Source: Ruminococcaceae bacterium UBA4306 (GTDB lineage: Bacteria; Bacillota; Clostridia; Oscillospirales; Acutalibacteraceae). Taken from it: 41,419 nucleotides of DNA. Positions 1-8,780 of this stretch are shown here, piece by piece (positions within the stretch are counted from its first letter, which is position 1; each line of letters starts with the position of its first letter). A program made the translations under genes and the position numbers. A model generated the notes under the pieces. That model was not told the origin of the DNA. It saw only the letters and a program-made list of their open reading frames with translations, and searched no databases. The stretch is from the NCBI GenBank assembly GCA_002394725.1, contig DGUQ01000043.1, forward strand, positions 1-41,419. Direction: 5' to 3'.

Positions 1-233
1 TCGCCGAGATCCTGCATATCAGCCGTCAGGGAGTGCGCGATTCCTTAGCCCGCGCCGAGCGCAAGCTCTATGAATATGAGCGCAAGCTCGGGCTGCTCAG
101 GGATTATCATCAGCGTATGGAACGTGATGAAGCCGTGCGCGGACTGATCGACAAAATCAAACACACCGAGAGCGGCGATATCACACCGCTGCTCGAACAG
201 ATAGAAGATTTGATGCAGCTAAACAGCGATTGA
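1..233 (+). CDS. ylxM: YlxM family DNA-binding protein, 3' part only
   Basis: The reading frame is open from the left edge, so the start lies outside the window. The first visible residues, AEILHISRQGVRDSLARAE, are the recognition part of the YlxM winged helix-turn-helix. They are followed by a charged helical tail rich in Glu, Lys and Arg. YlxM is a small (about 110 aa) protein almost always encoded directly before ffh, and it is thought to modulate the signal recognition particle pathway. About 77 codons are present. The stop lies 27 bases before the ffh ATG, so the two genes are almost certainly cotranscribed. The GTG at position 33 is internal to the HTH and is not the real start. Confidence 0.85.
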   Translation, partial: AEILHISRQGVRDSLARAERKLYEYERKLGLLRDYHQRMERDEAVRGLIDKIKHTESGDITPLLEQIEDLMQLNSD

Positions 234-260
234 TGTTCAGGTTGAAAGGAGTTGACCGCA

Positions 261-1631
261 ATGGCATTTGAGAGCTTATCCGATAAACTGAATAACGCGT
301 TCAAAAAGCTCAAAAGCAAGGGCAAGCTGACAGAGGCCGACGTAAAGGAAGCGATGCGCGAGGTTCGTCTGGCGCTGCTCGAGGCCGATGTTAACTTCAA
401 GGTCGCCAAGGGCTTTACCAACACCGTTACCGAACGCGCCATCGGCGCCGACGTCATGGAGAGCCTGACTCCTGCCCAGATGGTCATCAAAATCGTCAAC
501 GAAGAGCTCGTCAACCTGATGGGCGCTGAGGACGCGCGTCTGGATTACGCCTCCAAGCCGCCCACCGTCATCATGCTGTGCGGCTTACAGGGCGCCGGTA
601 AAACCACCCACGCCGCCAAGCTGGGCAAATACCTCAAGGCACAGGATCACCGACCCATGCTGGTCGCCTGCGATATCTACCGTCCGGCGGCGATCGAACA
701 GCTCAAGGTCGTCGGCGCGAAGGCGGAGGTACCGGTCTTTGAGATGGGTACCGAAAACCCCGTCACCATTGCCAAAGAAGCGATCAAACACGCGAAGGAC
801 TACGGCAATGATATCGTGATCCTCGATACCGCCGGCCGTCTGCATATCGACGAGGCGCTGATGAAGGAGCTGCAGGACATCAAGGCGGCAGTCAGCCCCA
901 ACGAGATCCTGCTGACCATCGACGCGATGACCGGTCAGGACGCCGTCAACGTCGCCAAAACGTTCAACGACATGCTGGATATCACCGGCGTTATCCTGAC
1001 GAAGCTCGACGGCGATACCCGAGGCGGCGCCGCACTGTCCGTCAAGGCGGTCACCGGCAAACCGATCAAGTTCTCCGGTACGGGCGAGAAGCTCGAGGAT
1101 CTCGAGATGTTCCACCCTGACCGTATGGCGTCCCGAATCCTCGGTATGGGCGATGTGCTCACGCTGATTGAGGAAGCGGAGCAGAAGCTCGATCAGGAAA
1201 AGGCGGAAGAGCTCGCGCGCAAAATGCTCAAAAATAAAATGGACTTCAACGACATGCTCGCCCAGCTCGATCAGGTGCGCAACATGGGTCCCATCAAAGG
1301 GATCCTCAGTAAGCTCCCGGGCGTAGGCAACAAGGTCGATGAGATGGATATCAATGAACGAATCCTTGATTGGAACAGGGCGATCATCCTGTCGATGACC
1401 CCCACCGAGAGAGAGCATCCCGGACTGCTCAACCCCTCGCGTAAGCGCCGTATCGCCGCAGGCAGCGGCAGACCGGTGGAGGAGGTCAACCGGCTGATCA
1501 AACAGCTCGAGCAGACACAGAAGATGATGCGCCAGTTCACCTCTAAGGGCAAGAAGGGCAGACAGCTCAGAAAGATGCTCAACTCAAACGGCGGCATGCC
1601 CCCGATGGGCGGCGGCTTCCCGGGGATGTAA
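261..1631 (+). CDS. ffh: Signal recognition particle GTPase Ffh (SRP54)
   Basis: Ffh binds SRP RNA and signal sequences of nascent membrane and secreted proteins, and docks with FtsY at the membrane. The 456-aa length is normal. The N domain covers about residues 1-90. The GTPase G domain shows GLQGAGKTT (108-116), DTAGR (189-193) and TKLDGD (247-252). The C-terminal M domain is methionine-rich, with the arginine-rich SRP-RNA-binding segment PSRKRRIAAGSG and a Gly/Met tail. An in-frame TTG lies 9 bases upstream, but AGGAG at 247-251 is spaced 9 nt from the ATG at 261, so I use the ATG. The gene sits in the usual place after ylxM and before rpsP. Confidence 0.98.
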   Translation: MAFESLSDKLNNAFKKLKSKGKLTEADVKEAMREVRLALLEADVNFKVAKGFTNTVTERAIGADVMESLTPAQMVIKIVNEELVNLMGAEDARLDYASKPPTVIMLCGLQGAGKTTHAAKLGKYLKAQDHRPMLVACDIYRPAAIEQLKVVGAKAEVPVFEMGTENPVTIAKEAIKHAKDYGNDIVILDTAGRLHIDEALMKELQDIKAAVSPNEILLTIDAMTGQDAVNVAKTFNDMLDITGVILTKLDGDTRGGAALSVKAVTGKPIKFSGTGEKLEDLEMFHPDRMASRILGMGDVLTLIEEAEQKLDQEKAEELARKMLKNKMDFNDMLAQLDQVRNMGPIKGILSKLPGVGNKVDEMDINERILDWNRAIILSMTPTEREHPGLLNPSRKRRIAAGSGRPVEEVNRLIKQLEQTQKMMRQFTSKGKKGRQLRKMLNSNGGMPPMGGGFPGM

Positions 1632-1637
1632 TTTTTC

Positions 1638-1679
1638 GGTTAACGGTTAACGGAGATCGGTTAACGGTTGTCGGAGATC
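1638..1679 (+). repeat. Tandem 21-bp direct repeat after ffh
   Basis: Two adjacent 21-nt units (1638-1658 and 1659-1679) begin GGTTAACGGTT and end CGGAGATC, with two mismatches between them. Each unit is itself built on a GGTTAACGG motif. The repeat lies just 3' of the ffh stop in the 195-bp gap before rpsP. I see no T-tract hairpin here, so read-through into rpsP is possible. Its function is unknown. Confidence 0.7.
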
Positions 1680-1772
1680 CTCTCGGATTTTGATATATTA
1701 TCATCGGGTGCGGGCAGAGCCCACCATTCACCGTTCATCAAATTTGCTGATCACGGAGCAATCCGTTCAGAT

Positions 1773-1790
1773 AATTTACGACTGTAAATT
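1773..1790. promoter_or_regulatory. Perfect inverted repeat upstream of rpsP
   Basis: AATTTAC and GTAAATT form perfect 7-bp arms around a 4-nt centre, in a TA-rich stretch 24 bp before the rpsP Shine-Dalgarno site. It could be an operator or a small leader hairpin. A leader-binding role in S16 autoregulation is possible, but nothing in the sequence proves it. Confidence 0.3.
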
Positions 1791-1826
1791 ATATATATAG
1801 ACTATGTAAAGACAGGAGGTAAGACC

Positions 1827-2066
1827 ATGGTAAAAATCAGACTCAAGAGAATGGGTGCGAAAAAGAACCCCTTCTATCGTATTGTTGTAGCTGACTCGCG
1901 TTATCCGCGTGACGGCCGCTTTATCGAGGAAATCGGTACCTACAAACCCACCGCCGAGCCCTCTGAGGTTAATGTAGATGCCGATAAGGTTAAGGAATGG
2001 ATCGCCAAGGGCGCACAGCCGACCGATACCGTAAAGGCTTTATTGAAGAACACAGGCATTATCTAA
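1827..2066 (+). CDS. rpsP: 30S ribosomal protein S16
   Basis: S16 is an assembly protein of the small ribosomal subunit. The 79-aa product begins [25 protein letters not shown], contains the family signature [15 protein letters not shown], and has the usual length for Firmicutes. The start is fixed by AGGAGG at 1814-1819, 7 nt before the ATG. It is followed 64 bp later by khpA, which matches the conserved ffh-rpsP-khpA order. Confidence 0.98.
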   Translation: MVKIRLKRMGAKKNPFYRIVVADSRYPRDGRFIEEIGTYKPTAEPSEVNVDADKVKEWIAKGAQPTDTVKALLKNTGII

Positions 2067-2130
2067 GTATTTCAAACCGAAATACCGAATCAATAGTATT
2101 TCTCATTGTAATTGCGAAAGGACCATAATT

Positions 2131-2364
2131 ATGAAAGACTTACTTCTTACGATTGCTAAGGGCTTGGTTGAAGAGCCCGATGCGGTTTCCGTGACCGTTG
2201 ACGAACCTAACGAAGAGGGCATCATCGTGTACCACATCCATGTTGCAGAGGGCGATATGGGCAGAATCATCGGTAAGCAGGGCAGAATCGCCAAGGCGAT
2301 CCGCACTGTAGCACGTTCCGCCGCGATCCGCAAGGACGAGAAGGTTATGGTAGAAATCGACTAA
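2131..2364 (+). CDS. khpA: KH-domain RNA-binding protein KhpA (YlqC)
   Basis: This small (77 aa) protein is essentially a single KH domain, with the GxxG RNA-binding loop in RIIGKQGRIAKAIRTVARS. In Firmicutes KhpA pairs with KhpB/EloR and affects cell elongation and division. GAAAGGA at 2115-2121 supports the start. The usual next genes (rimM, trmD, rplS) are missing here; a terminator follows instead, so this is the last gene of the operon. Confidence 0.93.
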   Translation: MKDLLLTIAKGLVEEPDAVSVTVDEPNEEGIIVYHIHVAEGDMGRIIGKQGRIAKAIRTVARSAAIRKDEKVMVEID

Positions 2365-2382
2365 TTCCACATTCCATAGCAC

Positions 2383-2414
2383 AAAAGCGCACCCGATCGG
2401 GTGCGCTTTTCAGT
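2383..2414 (+). terminator. Intrinsic terminator of the ffh-rpsP-khpA operon
   Basis: A perfect 12-bp stem (2383-2394 with 2399-2410) with loop GATC ends in TTTT. The A-run at its 5' side suggests it may also work on the opposite strand for the convergent molybdenum-hydroxylase operon that ends at 2520. Confidence 0.9.
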
Positions 2415-2459
2415 TTGTCGAAAAGTCCGGAATAATAAATGATCAGCCGGCTTTCAAGA

Positions 2460-2478
2460 CTCCTTTTAGGAAAAGGAG
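2460..2478. repeat. Short hairpin of the CTCC(C)TTT..AAAGG(G)AG kind
   Basis: Eight-base arms CTCCTTTT and AAAAGGAG surround an AGG loop. A closely similar but longer hairpin lies at 5110-5136. There is no T-tract. It may be a small dispersed extragenic palindrome. The rest of the 2411-2519 gap holds only a short TTAGTA-type tandem run (about 2500-2523) at the stop of the convergent gene. Confidence 0.45.
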
Positions 2479-2519
2479 CTCCCACGTGAATGGATTAGAA
2501 ATTAGCATTAGTATTAGTA

Positions 2520-5084
2520 TTAATCCTTACGATAGGGGGTATCGCTGAGCGGCAGGCTTTGTCGGAACTTGCCGTCATATTGGTAATATGCCAGCGCACA
2601 GGCAGGCGCGGTGGGGATCATACACAGCTCGCCGCAGCCCTTCGCTCCCAGGGAGAACGGCAGCTTGTCCTCTTCCTTGGGACGGCAGAGGATGACCTCG
2701 AGCTCGGGCGCTTCATCCGCGCGCATAAAGCCGATCCTGCCGAACCTCGACACAGGGTAACCGTCTCTGCACTCGAACTTTTCGGTCACGCCGTAGCCGA
2801 TGCCCATGACCATACCGCCCTCGATCTGTCCCTCGACGGATCGGATGTTGACGGGTGTGCCGACGTCAAAGGCGGATACCGCCTTCTTGATCCTGCCGTC
2901 ATCATCGAGTACGATCAATTGGACTCCGTAGGAATAGGAGATGTGGCTGACGGGGTTTTCCTTGATTGCGCCGAGAGGATCGGTCTTGGCGCTGTATTCG
3001 CCGAAGAATTCCTGCCCCTCCAGGTCGGCAAGGGTCTTGCCGTCCGCCAAAGCGGCCTTGAGCTTTTCTCCTGCCCTGCGTGCCGCCTCACCGGTCATCA
3101 CCGTCTGACGCGAGGCGGTCGAAGTTCCTGCGTCGGGGGTGCGGACTGTGTCGGAGGTCTCAAAGAAGAACAGCGCCGGATCCAGCTCCGTCACATGGCA
3201 GATCTCGGTGAGCACCATCTGACCGATGCCCTGACCCATACAGGCGGCGGAGGTGCGGATATGGATCTTGCCGTCCTCAATCGAAAGCAGAACGCGACCG
3301 ATATCCTTCTTGCCCATGCCGGTGCCCGAGTTCTTAAAGCCGCAGGCGATTCCGACATACTTATTGCTGTAGTAAATGTCCCTGACCGCGTCCAGACACG
3401 CCTCCATGTTGGTGTTGGGATCAGCGGTTTGACCGTTCGGGAGGATGTCGCCGGGCTTGATGGCGTTGCGGCGGCGGAACTCCCACGGATCGATGCCCAC
3501 CATCTCGGCGAGCAGATTGAGATTGCTCTCGGTCGCAAAGCAGCTCTGCGTTACGCCGAAGCCGCGAAAGGCGCCCGAGGGGGTGTTATTGGTATAGACC
3601 GACATGCCGAAGATATCGATATTCTGATAGTTATACGGGCCTGCCGCGTGGGTACAGGCGCGGTGGAGCACAGGACCGCCGAGCGAGGCGTAGGCGCCGG
3701 TATCGGCGATGATCACGCCCTTCATGCCGGTGAGGATGCCGTTCTCATCACAGGCGGTGGTGAACTCCATCTCCATCGGATGGCGCTTGACGTGATAGTC
3801 AAGGCTCTCCTGACGGCTGTACTTGACCTTGACGGGGCGCTTGGTGTACCACGCCATCAACGCGGCGTAGGGCTGGACGCTCATATCCTCCTTGCCGCCG
3901 AAGCCGCCGCCGACCAGCGGCGCGCGGACATGCACCTTCTCGGGCGCGAGCCCCAATGCCTTACTGCACTCGCGCTGTACGTCATAGATGCTTTGGCTGG
4001 AGGTATAGATCAACAGTCCGTCGTCTCCCTCGGGGAGAGCGACACAGCACTCCGGCTCCATAAAGCCGTGCTCCTGCCACGAAGTCTTGTACTTGCGTGT
4101 CACGACGAACTTGGAATTCCTGATCGCTTCATCGGCGTTACCGCGCACGAGGTTGGCGCGGCTCATCACGTTGCCGTCCTCATGGATCAGCGGCGCGTCG
4201 CCCTTCAATGCCTCATAAGGTGAGGTCAAAGGGGTCAGCTCCGTGTAATCGACCTCGATCAGATCGAGGATCTCCTGCAGGGATTCCTGCTTGGTTGACG
4301 CCACGACCGCCAGCACGTTGCCGACATACTTGGTGATATCACCCTCGCCGAGCATCACATCCCAATCCTGCTTGATGTGACCGATCTTGTTGTTTTTTAC
4401 GTCATCCTTGGTGAGAATCTCGACGCAGTCGGGGTGCTGTAAGGCGCGTGAAAAATCAATTTTATTGATACGCGCGCGCGGATACTTCGAATACAACCCC
4501 TTGGCATACAGCATGCCGTCAAAGTACAGGTCATCGGCAAAGAGTCCCGTGCCGTTGACCTTCTCCTTTGCGTCTATCCGCTGGGCATACTCGTCCATAT
4601 GGAGGGTCGTGGGGGGCTTGGGGAGCTCGCGCTTCTCGCGGAAGTGATCCGCCGCTAGCAGGATCGCGTCCTCGATCTTTTTGTAGCCGGTACAGCGGCA
4701 AAGATTGCCCTTGATGGCTTTCTTGACGTCCGCGCGTGTCGGGCTGAGATTTTCATCCAACAGCGATTTTGCCGAGATGATCATGCCCGGGATGCAGAAG
4801 CCGCATTGCACCGCGCCTGCTTCGGCAAAGCAGTGCTCATACACGCGCATCTCCCGGGGGTCGATGCCCTCGACGGTCAGCACCTTTTTGCCCTGTAGCT
4901 TTGACAGGGATACGACGCACGCTTTGGTCTTTTTGCCGTCGACGAGGACGGTGCAGGTGCCGCATACGCCCTCGGAGCAGCCGTCCTTGGCGGCGGTCAG
5001 ATGCAGATCGTCACGCAGAAAACGGAGCAGTTTTTTATCATGCGCGGATTCATAATCTTTTCCGTTGATATTGACTGTAAACAT
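2520..5084 (-). CDS. Xanthine-dehydrogenase-like molybdenum hydroxylase, fused [2Fe-2S] and molybdopterin subunits
   Basis: The 854-aa protein joins two modules normally on separate chains. The N-terminal plant-type [2Fe-2S] domain has Cys36, Cys41, Cys44 and Cys56. A second [2Fe-2S] helical domain has CGFC and CRCTGY. Then come the a/b hammerhead and the large molybdopterin-binding domains, with GGGFGGKED and, near the C-terminus, GAKGCGE, where Glu819 is the expected catalytic base. There is no FAD domain, so electrons should pass to the FAD subunit encoded just upstream. Size and fusion resemble the selenium-dependent xanthine dehydrogenases of Enterococcus and Clostridia, but selenium dependence cannot be read from this sequence. 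I start at the ATG at 5084 (AAGGTG, 7 nt spacing) rather than an upstream ATG at 5108. Last gene of the operon. Confidence 0.9.
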   Translation of the reverse strand: MFTVNINGKDYESAHDKKLLRFLRDDLHLTAAKDGCSEGVCGTCTVLVDGKKTKACVVSLSKLQGKKVLTVEGIDPREMRVYEHCFAEAGAVQCGFCIPGMIISAKSLLDENLSPTRADVKKAIKGNLCRCTGYKKIEDAILLAADHFREKRELPKPPTTLHMDEYAQRIDAKEKVNGTGLFADDLYFDGMLYAKGLYSKYPRARINKIDFSRALQHPDCVEILTKDDVKNNKIGHIKQDWDVMLGEGDITKYVGNVLAVVASTKQESLQEILDLIEVDYTELTPLTSPYEALKGDAPLIHEDGNVMSRANLVRGNADEAIRNSKFVVTRKYKTSWQEHGFMEPECCVALPEGDDGLLIYTSSQSIYDVQRECSKALGLAPEKVHVRAPLVGGGFGGKEDMSVQPYAALMAWYTKRPVKVKYSRQESLDYHVKRHPMEMEFTTACDENGILTGMKGVIIADTGAYASLGGPVLHRACTHAAGPYNYQNIDIFGMSVYTNNTPSGAFRGFGVTQSCFATESNLNLLAEMVGIDPWEFRRRNAIKPGDILPNGQTADPNTNMEACLDAVRDIYYSNKYVGIACGFKNSGTGMGKKDIGRVLLSIEDGKIHIRTSAACMGQGIGQMVLTEICHVTELDPALFFFETSDTVRTPDAGTSTASRQTVMTGEAARRAGEKLKAALADGKTLADLEGQEFFGEYSAKTDPLGAIKENPVSHISYSYGVQLIVLDDDGRIKKAVSAFDVGTPVNIRSVEGQIEGGMVMGIGYGVTEKFECRDGYPVSRFGRIGFMRADEAPELEVILCRPKEEDKLPFSLGAKGCGELCMIPTAPACALAYYQYDGKFRQSLPLSDTPYRKD

Positions 5085-5109
5085 AAAATCACACCTTGAT
5101 TGTTTCACT

Positions 5110-5140
5110 AAGGCTCCCTTTGGGAAAGGGAGCCTTTTTT
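5110..5140 (+). terminator. Strong hairpin with T-tract between the FAD and fused XDH genes
   Basis: A 12-bp perfect stem (5110-5121 with 5125-5136) and 3-nt loop is followed by a T-run on the + strand. It is oriented as a + strand terminator, although the genes here run on the - strand. On the - strand it would form the same hairpin without a U-tract and could act as a processing or attenuation site between the third and fourth genes. It resembles the hairpin at 2460-2478. Confidence 0.6.
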
Positions 5141-5955
5141 TACTTCAATGAAGTGAAGTAATCCTTGAACAGGTTGGTCACGACCGTCCTGCGGTATTCC
5201 GCGGACACTCTGCCGCGCGTGAAGCTCATCTTCTCGATGAAGCGCTCGGCATACGCATCCACGTTCGCGCTTACCTCATCGACCGAATTGCCGATCAGGG
5301 TCGCCTCCACCTCACGGTAGCGCGTGAACTTACCCTCGCCGATCACAGCGGCGGAGATCGCTTTGATCACGCCGTCCTGCACCTCATACGCGCCTGCGAA
5401 AGCGACGCGCGAGATCGCCAGCGCGCTTCTGCCGCCGATCTTCTTGTAATAATACGGCAGGGCGCATTTCTCCTTCGGGAGCAGGATCTCGGCGATCAGC
5501 TCGTCATCCCCGATATTGGTCACGCCGCGGCGTACACAAAAGTCATCGAAGGGGATCACTCGTTCACCGTTTGCCGAAACCAGACGGACGCGCCCGTCCA
5601 GCGCGAAGCCTGCCAAGACAGAGTCCGCTTTATCGGACGCATTACCGAGGTTGCCGCCGAAGGTGCCTGCGTTGCGGATCGCCGGTGCGGCAATGCGCGA
5701 GATCGCCTCCTTCATCAAGGGCGGCACAAGTTCATTTTCGAGCGCCTGTGTGAAGGTGACCGCCGCGCCGATGCGGATGTATGCGTCGTCCTGTGTGATC
5801 TTTTTGAGCTCATCGATATCGTTCAAAAAGAGATAGACCGCGTCGGGGATATTCTTGACCATCAGGTCGGTACCGCCGGCGTAGGGGATCACACTCGTGC
5901 GGCTCTTGATCTCGACCGCTTCCTGTAACGTGGTGGGCTTATATCCGTTTACCAT
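5140..5955 (-). CDS. FAD-binding subunit of molybdenum hydroxylase (XdhB/CoxM type)
   Basis: The 271-aa protein belongs to the FAD-binding family of molybdopterin dehydrogenases. It carries the flavin pyrophosphate motif AGGTDLMV near residue 27 and RNAGTFGGNLGNAS near residue 93, followed by the CO-dehydrogenase-flavoprotein C-terminal domain. It should pass electrons from the iron-sulfur clusters to an acceptor such as NAD or ferredoxin. Its start overlaps the end of the [2Fe-2S] gene by 7 bp, so the two are translationally coupled. It is the only FAD subunit in the operon, so both the separate molybdopterin subunit (6422-8566) and the fused enzyme (2520-5084) may share it. The Tyr/Asn-rich segment ALPYYYKKIGGRSALAISRV is typical of the family. 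Confidence 0.93.
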   Translation of the reverse strand: MVNGYKPTTLQEAVEIKSRTSVIPYAGGTDLMVKNIPDAVYLFLNDIDELKKITQDDAYIRIGAAVTFTQALENELVPPLMKEAISRIAAPAIRNAGTFGGNLGNASDKADSVLAGFALDGRVRLVSANGERVIPFDDFCVRRGVTNIGDDELIAEILLPKEKCALPYYYKKIGGRSALAISRVAFAGAYEVQDGVIKAISAAVIGEGKFTRYREVEATLIGNSVDEVSANVDAYAERFIEKMSFTRGRVSAEYRRTVVTNLFKDYFTSLK

Positions 5956-6425
5956 AATCCGTCACCCTCCTTTGCGGCATTCAGCACAGCGTTCACAATC
6001 GCGTTGTAGCCGGTACAGCGGCAGATGTTACCCGATAACGCCGTGCGCACCTCTTGTTCTGTGGGATGGGCATTTTTGCTGAGCAGCGCCTCCGCGGCAA
6101 GGATCATGCCGGGGATGCAAAAGCCGCATTGTACCGCGCTGAGCTCGGCAAAGGCTTTGGAGAGCGCTTCAAAACGGGCTGTCTCGCGATAGCCCTCCAC
6201 GGTGACGATCTCATGCGCGTCCACCGCGCCCATCGCGACACAGCAGGAGTTGACCAGTACGCCGTCGATCAGCACCGCACACGCGCCGCATTCTCCCTCC
6301 TTACAGCCGCATTTCACGCTTTTCATATCATAGGTATCGCGCAGAACGTCCAGCAGGCGGTCAGCCGCCGAACCGTCATAGCACGTGTCTTTTCCGTTGA
6401 GTCTGAAGTGGATACCGTTCATCAC
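5949..6425 (-). CDS. [2Fe-2S] iron-sulfur subunit of molybdenum hydroxylase (XdhC/CoxS type)
   Basis: The 158-aa protein has the two expected [2Fe-2S] modules. The N-terminal ferredoxin-like part shows CGCKEGECGAC and a downstream Cys. The helical C-terminal part shows CGFCIPGM and NICRCTGY. It relays electrons from the molybdenum centre to the FAD subunit. Its ATG (6423-6425) overlaps the TGA of the molybdopterin subunit in an ATGA junction, which fits a heterotrimer made in fixed ratio. The second Met is an equally possible start. The domain is a paralogue of the N-terminal part of the fused enzyme at 2520-5084. Confidence 0.94.
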   Translation of the reverse strand: MMNGIHFRLNGKDTCYDGSAADRLLDVLRDTYDMKSVKCGCKEGECGACAVLIDGVLVNSCCVAMGAVDAHEIVTVEGYRETARFEALSKAFAELSAVQCGFCIPGMILAAEALLSKNAHPTEQEVRTALSGNICRCTGYNAIVNAVLNAAKEGDGLW

Positions 6426-8566
6426 AGCACCTCCTTGTTCAGTTCCAGAATGACGTCCTCGGTGGAGAACGGGATCGCGTTCAGGCGATGCTTCATCCCA
6501 CCGCCGAGCGCCATTTCGACCGCTTCCAGATAGGCAGGAGGCGGCGCTACCAGCGGCAGCTCGCCTGCGCCCTTCGCGCCGTAAGGACCGTCGGGATATT
6601 CCTCGACGTGCATCTTCGCTACCAGCTTCGGCACATCCATCGAGGTGGGCACCAGATAATCGGTGAAGCTGTTGTTGCGGATCCTGCCCTTGTTGTCATA
6701 GCTCATCTTCTCGATCGAGGCGTAGCCCAAGCCTTGCAGGAAGCCGCCCTCCATTTGTCCGACAACGATGTTATAGTCCACGGGCGTGCCGACGTCAAAG
6801 CTGCCGTACGCGCCGAGGATCTCGATAACGCCGGTGTAGGTATCGACCTCGACCTCAACGGCGCTGACCGCCCACGCGTAGGTGGGATAAGCGTCGCCCT
6901 CAAAGCGGTCGAGATAGAACGGGATCATGAAGTCGGGCTGTCTGTAATGCTCCTCGACCTCCTGCTCCTTGCCTTCCTCCCAGATATCACGGAGCTTGAT
7001 CGCGGCACGGCGCAGCAGCTCGCCGACGATCATCAGCGATCGGGACGCGACCGTGGGACCCGAATCGGGTACACGCGCGGTATCAGGGTGACTGTAATAA
7101 ACCTTTTCAAAGGGAATGTTCAACTCATGCGCGACGATCTTCGGGAAGGTCGTGCGAACGCCCTGACCGATATCGCCGTTGGAGGCGAGCACCTCTACGG
7201 TGCCGTCGGCATATTTGCGCAGCTTGGCGGTCGCTTTGATCATGTCGCGCTCACCCGAGCCGGTAAAGCCCGCGCCGTGGAAGACTGCAGAAAAGCCGAT
7301 GCCCCTGCGGTATCTGCCCGACTGCGGCTTGCTGTATGCAATATGCTTGCGTCTGAGGTCACATAATGCATCGATCTCGTCGAGCATAGAGGGGATCGGG
7401 ACGGGAAAATGATACCTGCCCTGTGTGGAGGTCATGTCGCCCTGCTTGACGAAATGCTTCTGCTTGAATTCAATGCTGTCAATCCCCAGATCCTGCGCGA
7501 TATGATCCATCATCATCTCGATTGCGAAGAAGGTCTGGGGCGCGCCAAAGCCGCGGTACGCGCCGCAGGGAACGGTATTGGTCTTGACCGCCTTGCCCAT
7601 TACACGCACATTGGGAATATTGTAGATGCCGGGCGCGGCAATGATACCGCGCTGTAAGACGACTGCGCTGAGGGTCGAATACGCGCCCGCGTCAAATCGA
7701 ACATCCGCGTCAACAGCGGTCACCCTGCCGTCCTTGACGGCGAGCTTGTATTTGCATAAGGACGGATGGCGCTTGGGGGTGAATTCCAGATCCTCACGGC
7801 GGTTGTAGACGCAGCGCACCGGCTGACCGGTTTTCTTCGCCGCGACCGCGACCTGACAGCCTAGGATAGAGGGGAAATCCTCCTTGCCGCCAAAGCCGCC
7901 GCCTGTCACATCCTGCAAGATATGCACGCCCTCGGGGCCCGTGCCCATCGCTCTGGCAACAGCGCCGTGGACGTAGTAGGGGCATTGCAGAGAACCGTGG
8001 ACGAACATCCTGCCGTCCTCCTCGGGCTCCGCCATCATGCCCTGCGGCTCCAAGTAGGTCTGATCCTGATAACCGGTGGTGAACTCTTCCTCATAGATCT
8101 TGTCCGCCTCAGCGAACGCCTTGTCGACGTCGCCGTGACCGAAGTGGTAATCAAAAAAGGTGGTATCACCATTTCTCAGATCGAGCGTCGGCTCGAGCTC
8201 CTCGTACTCGACCTCGATTGTTTTGAGCAATGCCTCGACGGTCTTTTCATCGGGGCCTACGACCATACCGATCGGCTCGCCGATGTATTCCACCGTGTCG
8301 CGGCAAAAGACCGGTGTGTCATCGAGCACGATATTGACGTTATTATCGCCGGGGATATCGTTACGGTCGACCCAAAAATATCCCTCGGGCAGCTCAGGCA
8401 CGGTGACGGATAGTACCTTTGCCTTGGCATAGATCGAATGAAGCAGTCTGCCGCAGAGGATCTTCCTCCCGCTTGCGGTCAGATTATAGTCGTCGACATA
8501 GACCGAACGACCCTCGATCTTCGGGTCATGGTCTTTTTTCTTGACCGATTGACATATCTCTTTCAT
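6422..8566 (-). CDS. Molybdopterin-binding (large) subunit of molybdenum hydroxylase
   Basis: The 714-aa protein has the aldehyde oxidase/xanthine dehydrogenase a/b hammerhead (about residues 15-125) followed by the molybdopterin-binding domain. It contains GGGFGGKEDFP, the residues AYRGFGAPQ that contact the cofactor, and GAKGAGE with the catalytic Glu669. It lacks iron-sulfur and FAD modules, which are supplied by the next two genes. Translation starts at 8566 after a perfect AGGAGGT at 8573-8579. Substrate cannot be assigned from sequence alone: purines, nicotinate-type heterocycles and aldehydes are all possible. In the 214-bp gap to the upstream gene I found no convincing promoter, so it may be transcribed from upstream of 9404. 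Confidence 0.92.
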   Translation of the reverse strand: MKEICQSVKKKDHDPKIEGRSVYVDDYNLTASGRKILCGRLLHSIYAKAKVLSVTVPELPEGYFWVDRNDIPGDNNVNIVLDDTPVFCRDTVEYIGEPIGMVVGPDEKTVEALLKTIEVEYEELEPTLDLRNGDTTFFDYHFGHGDVDKAFAEADKIYEEEFTTGYQDQTYLEPQGMMAEPEEDGRMFVHGSLQCPYYVHGAVARAMGTGPEGVHILQDVTGGGFGGKEDFPSILGCQVAVAAKKTGQPVRCVYNRREDLEFTPKRHPSLCKYKLAVKDGRVTAVDADVRFDAGAYSTLSAVVLQRGIIAAPGIYNIPNVRVMGKAVKTNTVPCGAYRGFGAPQTFFAIEMMMDHIAQDLGIDSIEFKQKHFVKQGDMTSTQGRYHFPVPIPSMLDEIDALCDLRRKHIAYSKPQSGRYRRGIGFSAVFHGAGFTGSGERDMIKATAKLRKYADGTVEVLASNGDIGQGVRTTFPKIVAHELNIPFEKVYYSHPDTARVPDSGPTVASRSLMIVGELLRRAAIKLRDIWEEGKEQEVEEHYRQPDFMIPFYLDRFEGDAYPTYAWAVSAVEVEVDTYTGVIEILGAYGSFDVGTPVDYNIVVGQMEGGFLQGLGYASIEKMSYDNKGRIRNNSFTDYLVPTSMDVPKLVAKMHVEEYPDGPYGAKGAGELPLVAPPPAYLEAVEMALGGGMKHRLNAIPFSTEDVILELNKEVL

Positions 8567-8780
8567 ATACGCACCTCCTGATGCTGTTGATGAATGGTTT
8601 TACTGTGATCGGAATTTGCTATGCGGCTGTATGGATCAGGCGATTCGTTGTCCGCTTTCCGAAAGAAAGAGTAATACCGTTCTCTCATTAATCCCTTTAT
8701 CAACGATTAGTATAAAGCGCCCACCTCGCCTGTATCACAACACGGCGAAGCAAGCACATGATCATATATGATTCAAATGA

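Noticed and set aside
585..1418. A 277-codon - strand frame opposite ffh
   Set aside because: Shadow of ffh, with no ribosome site and no recognisable domain.
2559..4223. A 554-codon open frame on the + strand opposite the fused XDH gene
   Set aside because: It is an antisense shadow of a gene with clear Fe-S and molybdopterin motifs; its translation is low-complexity and matches no family.
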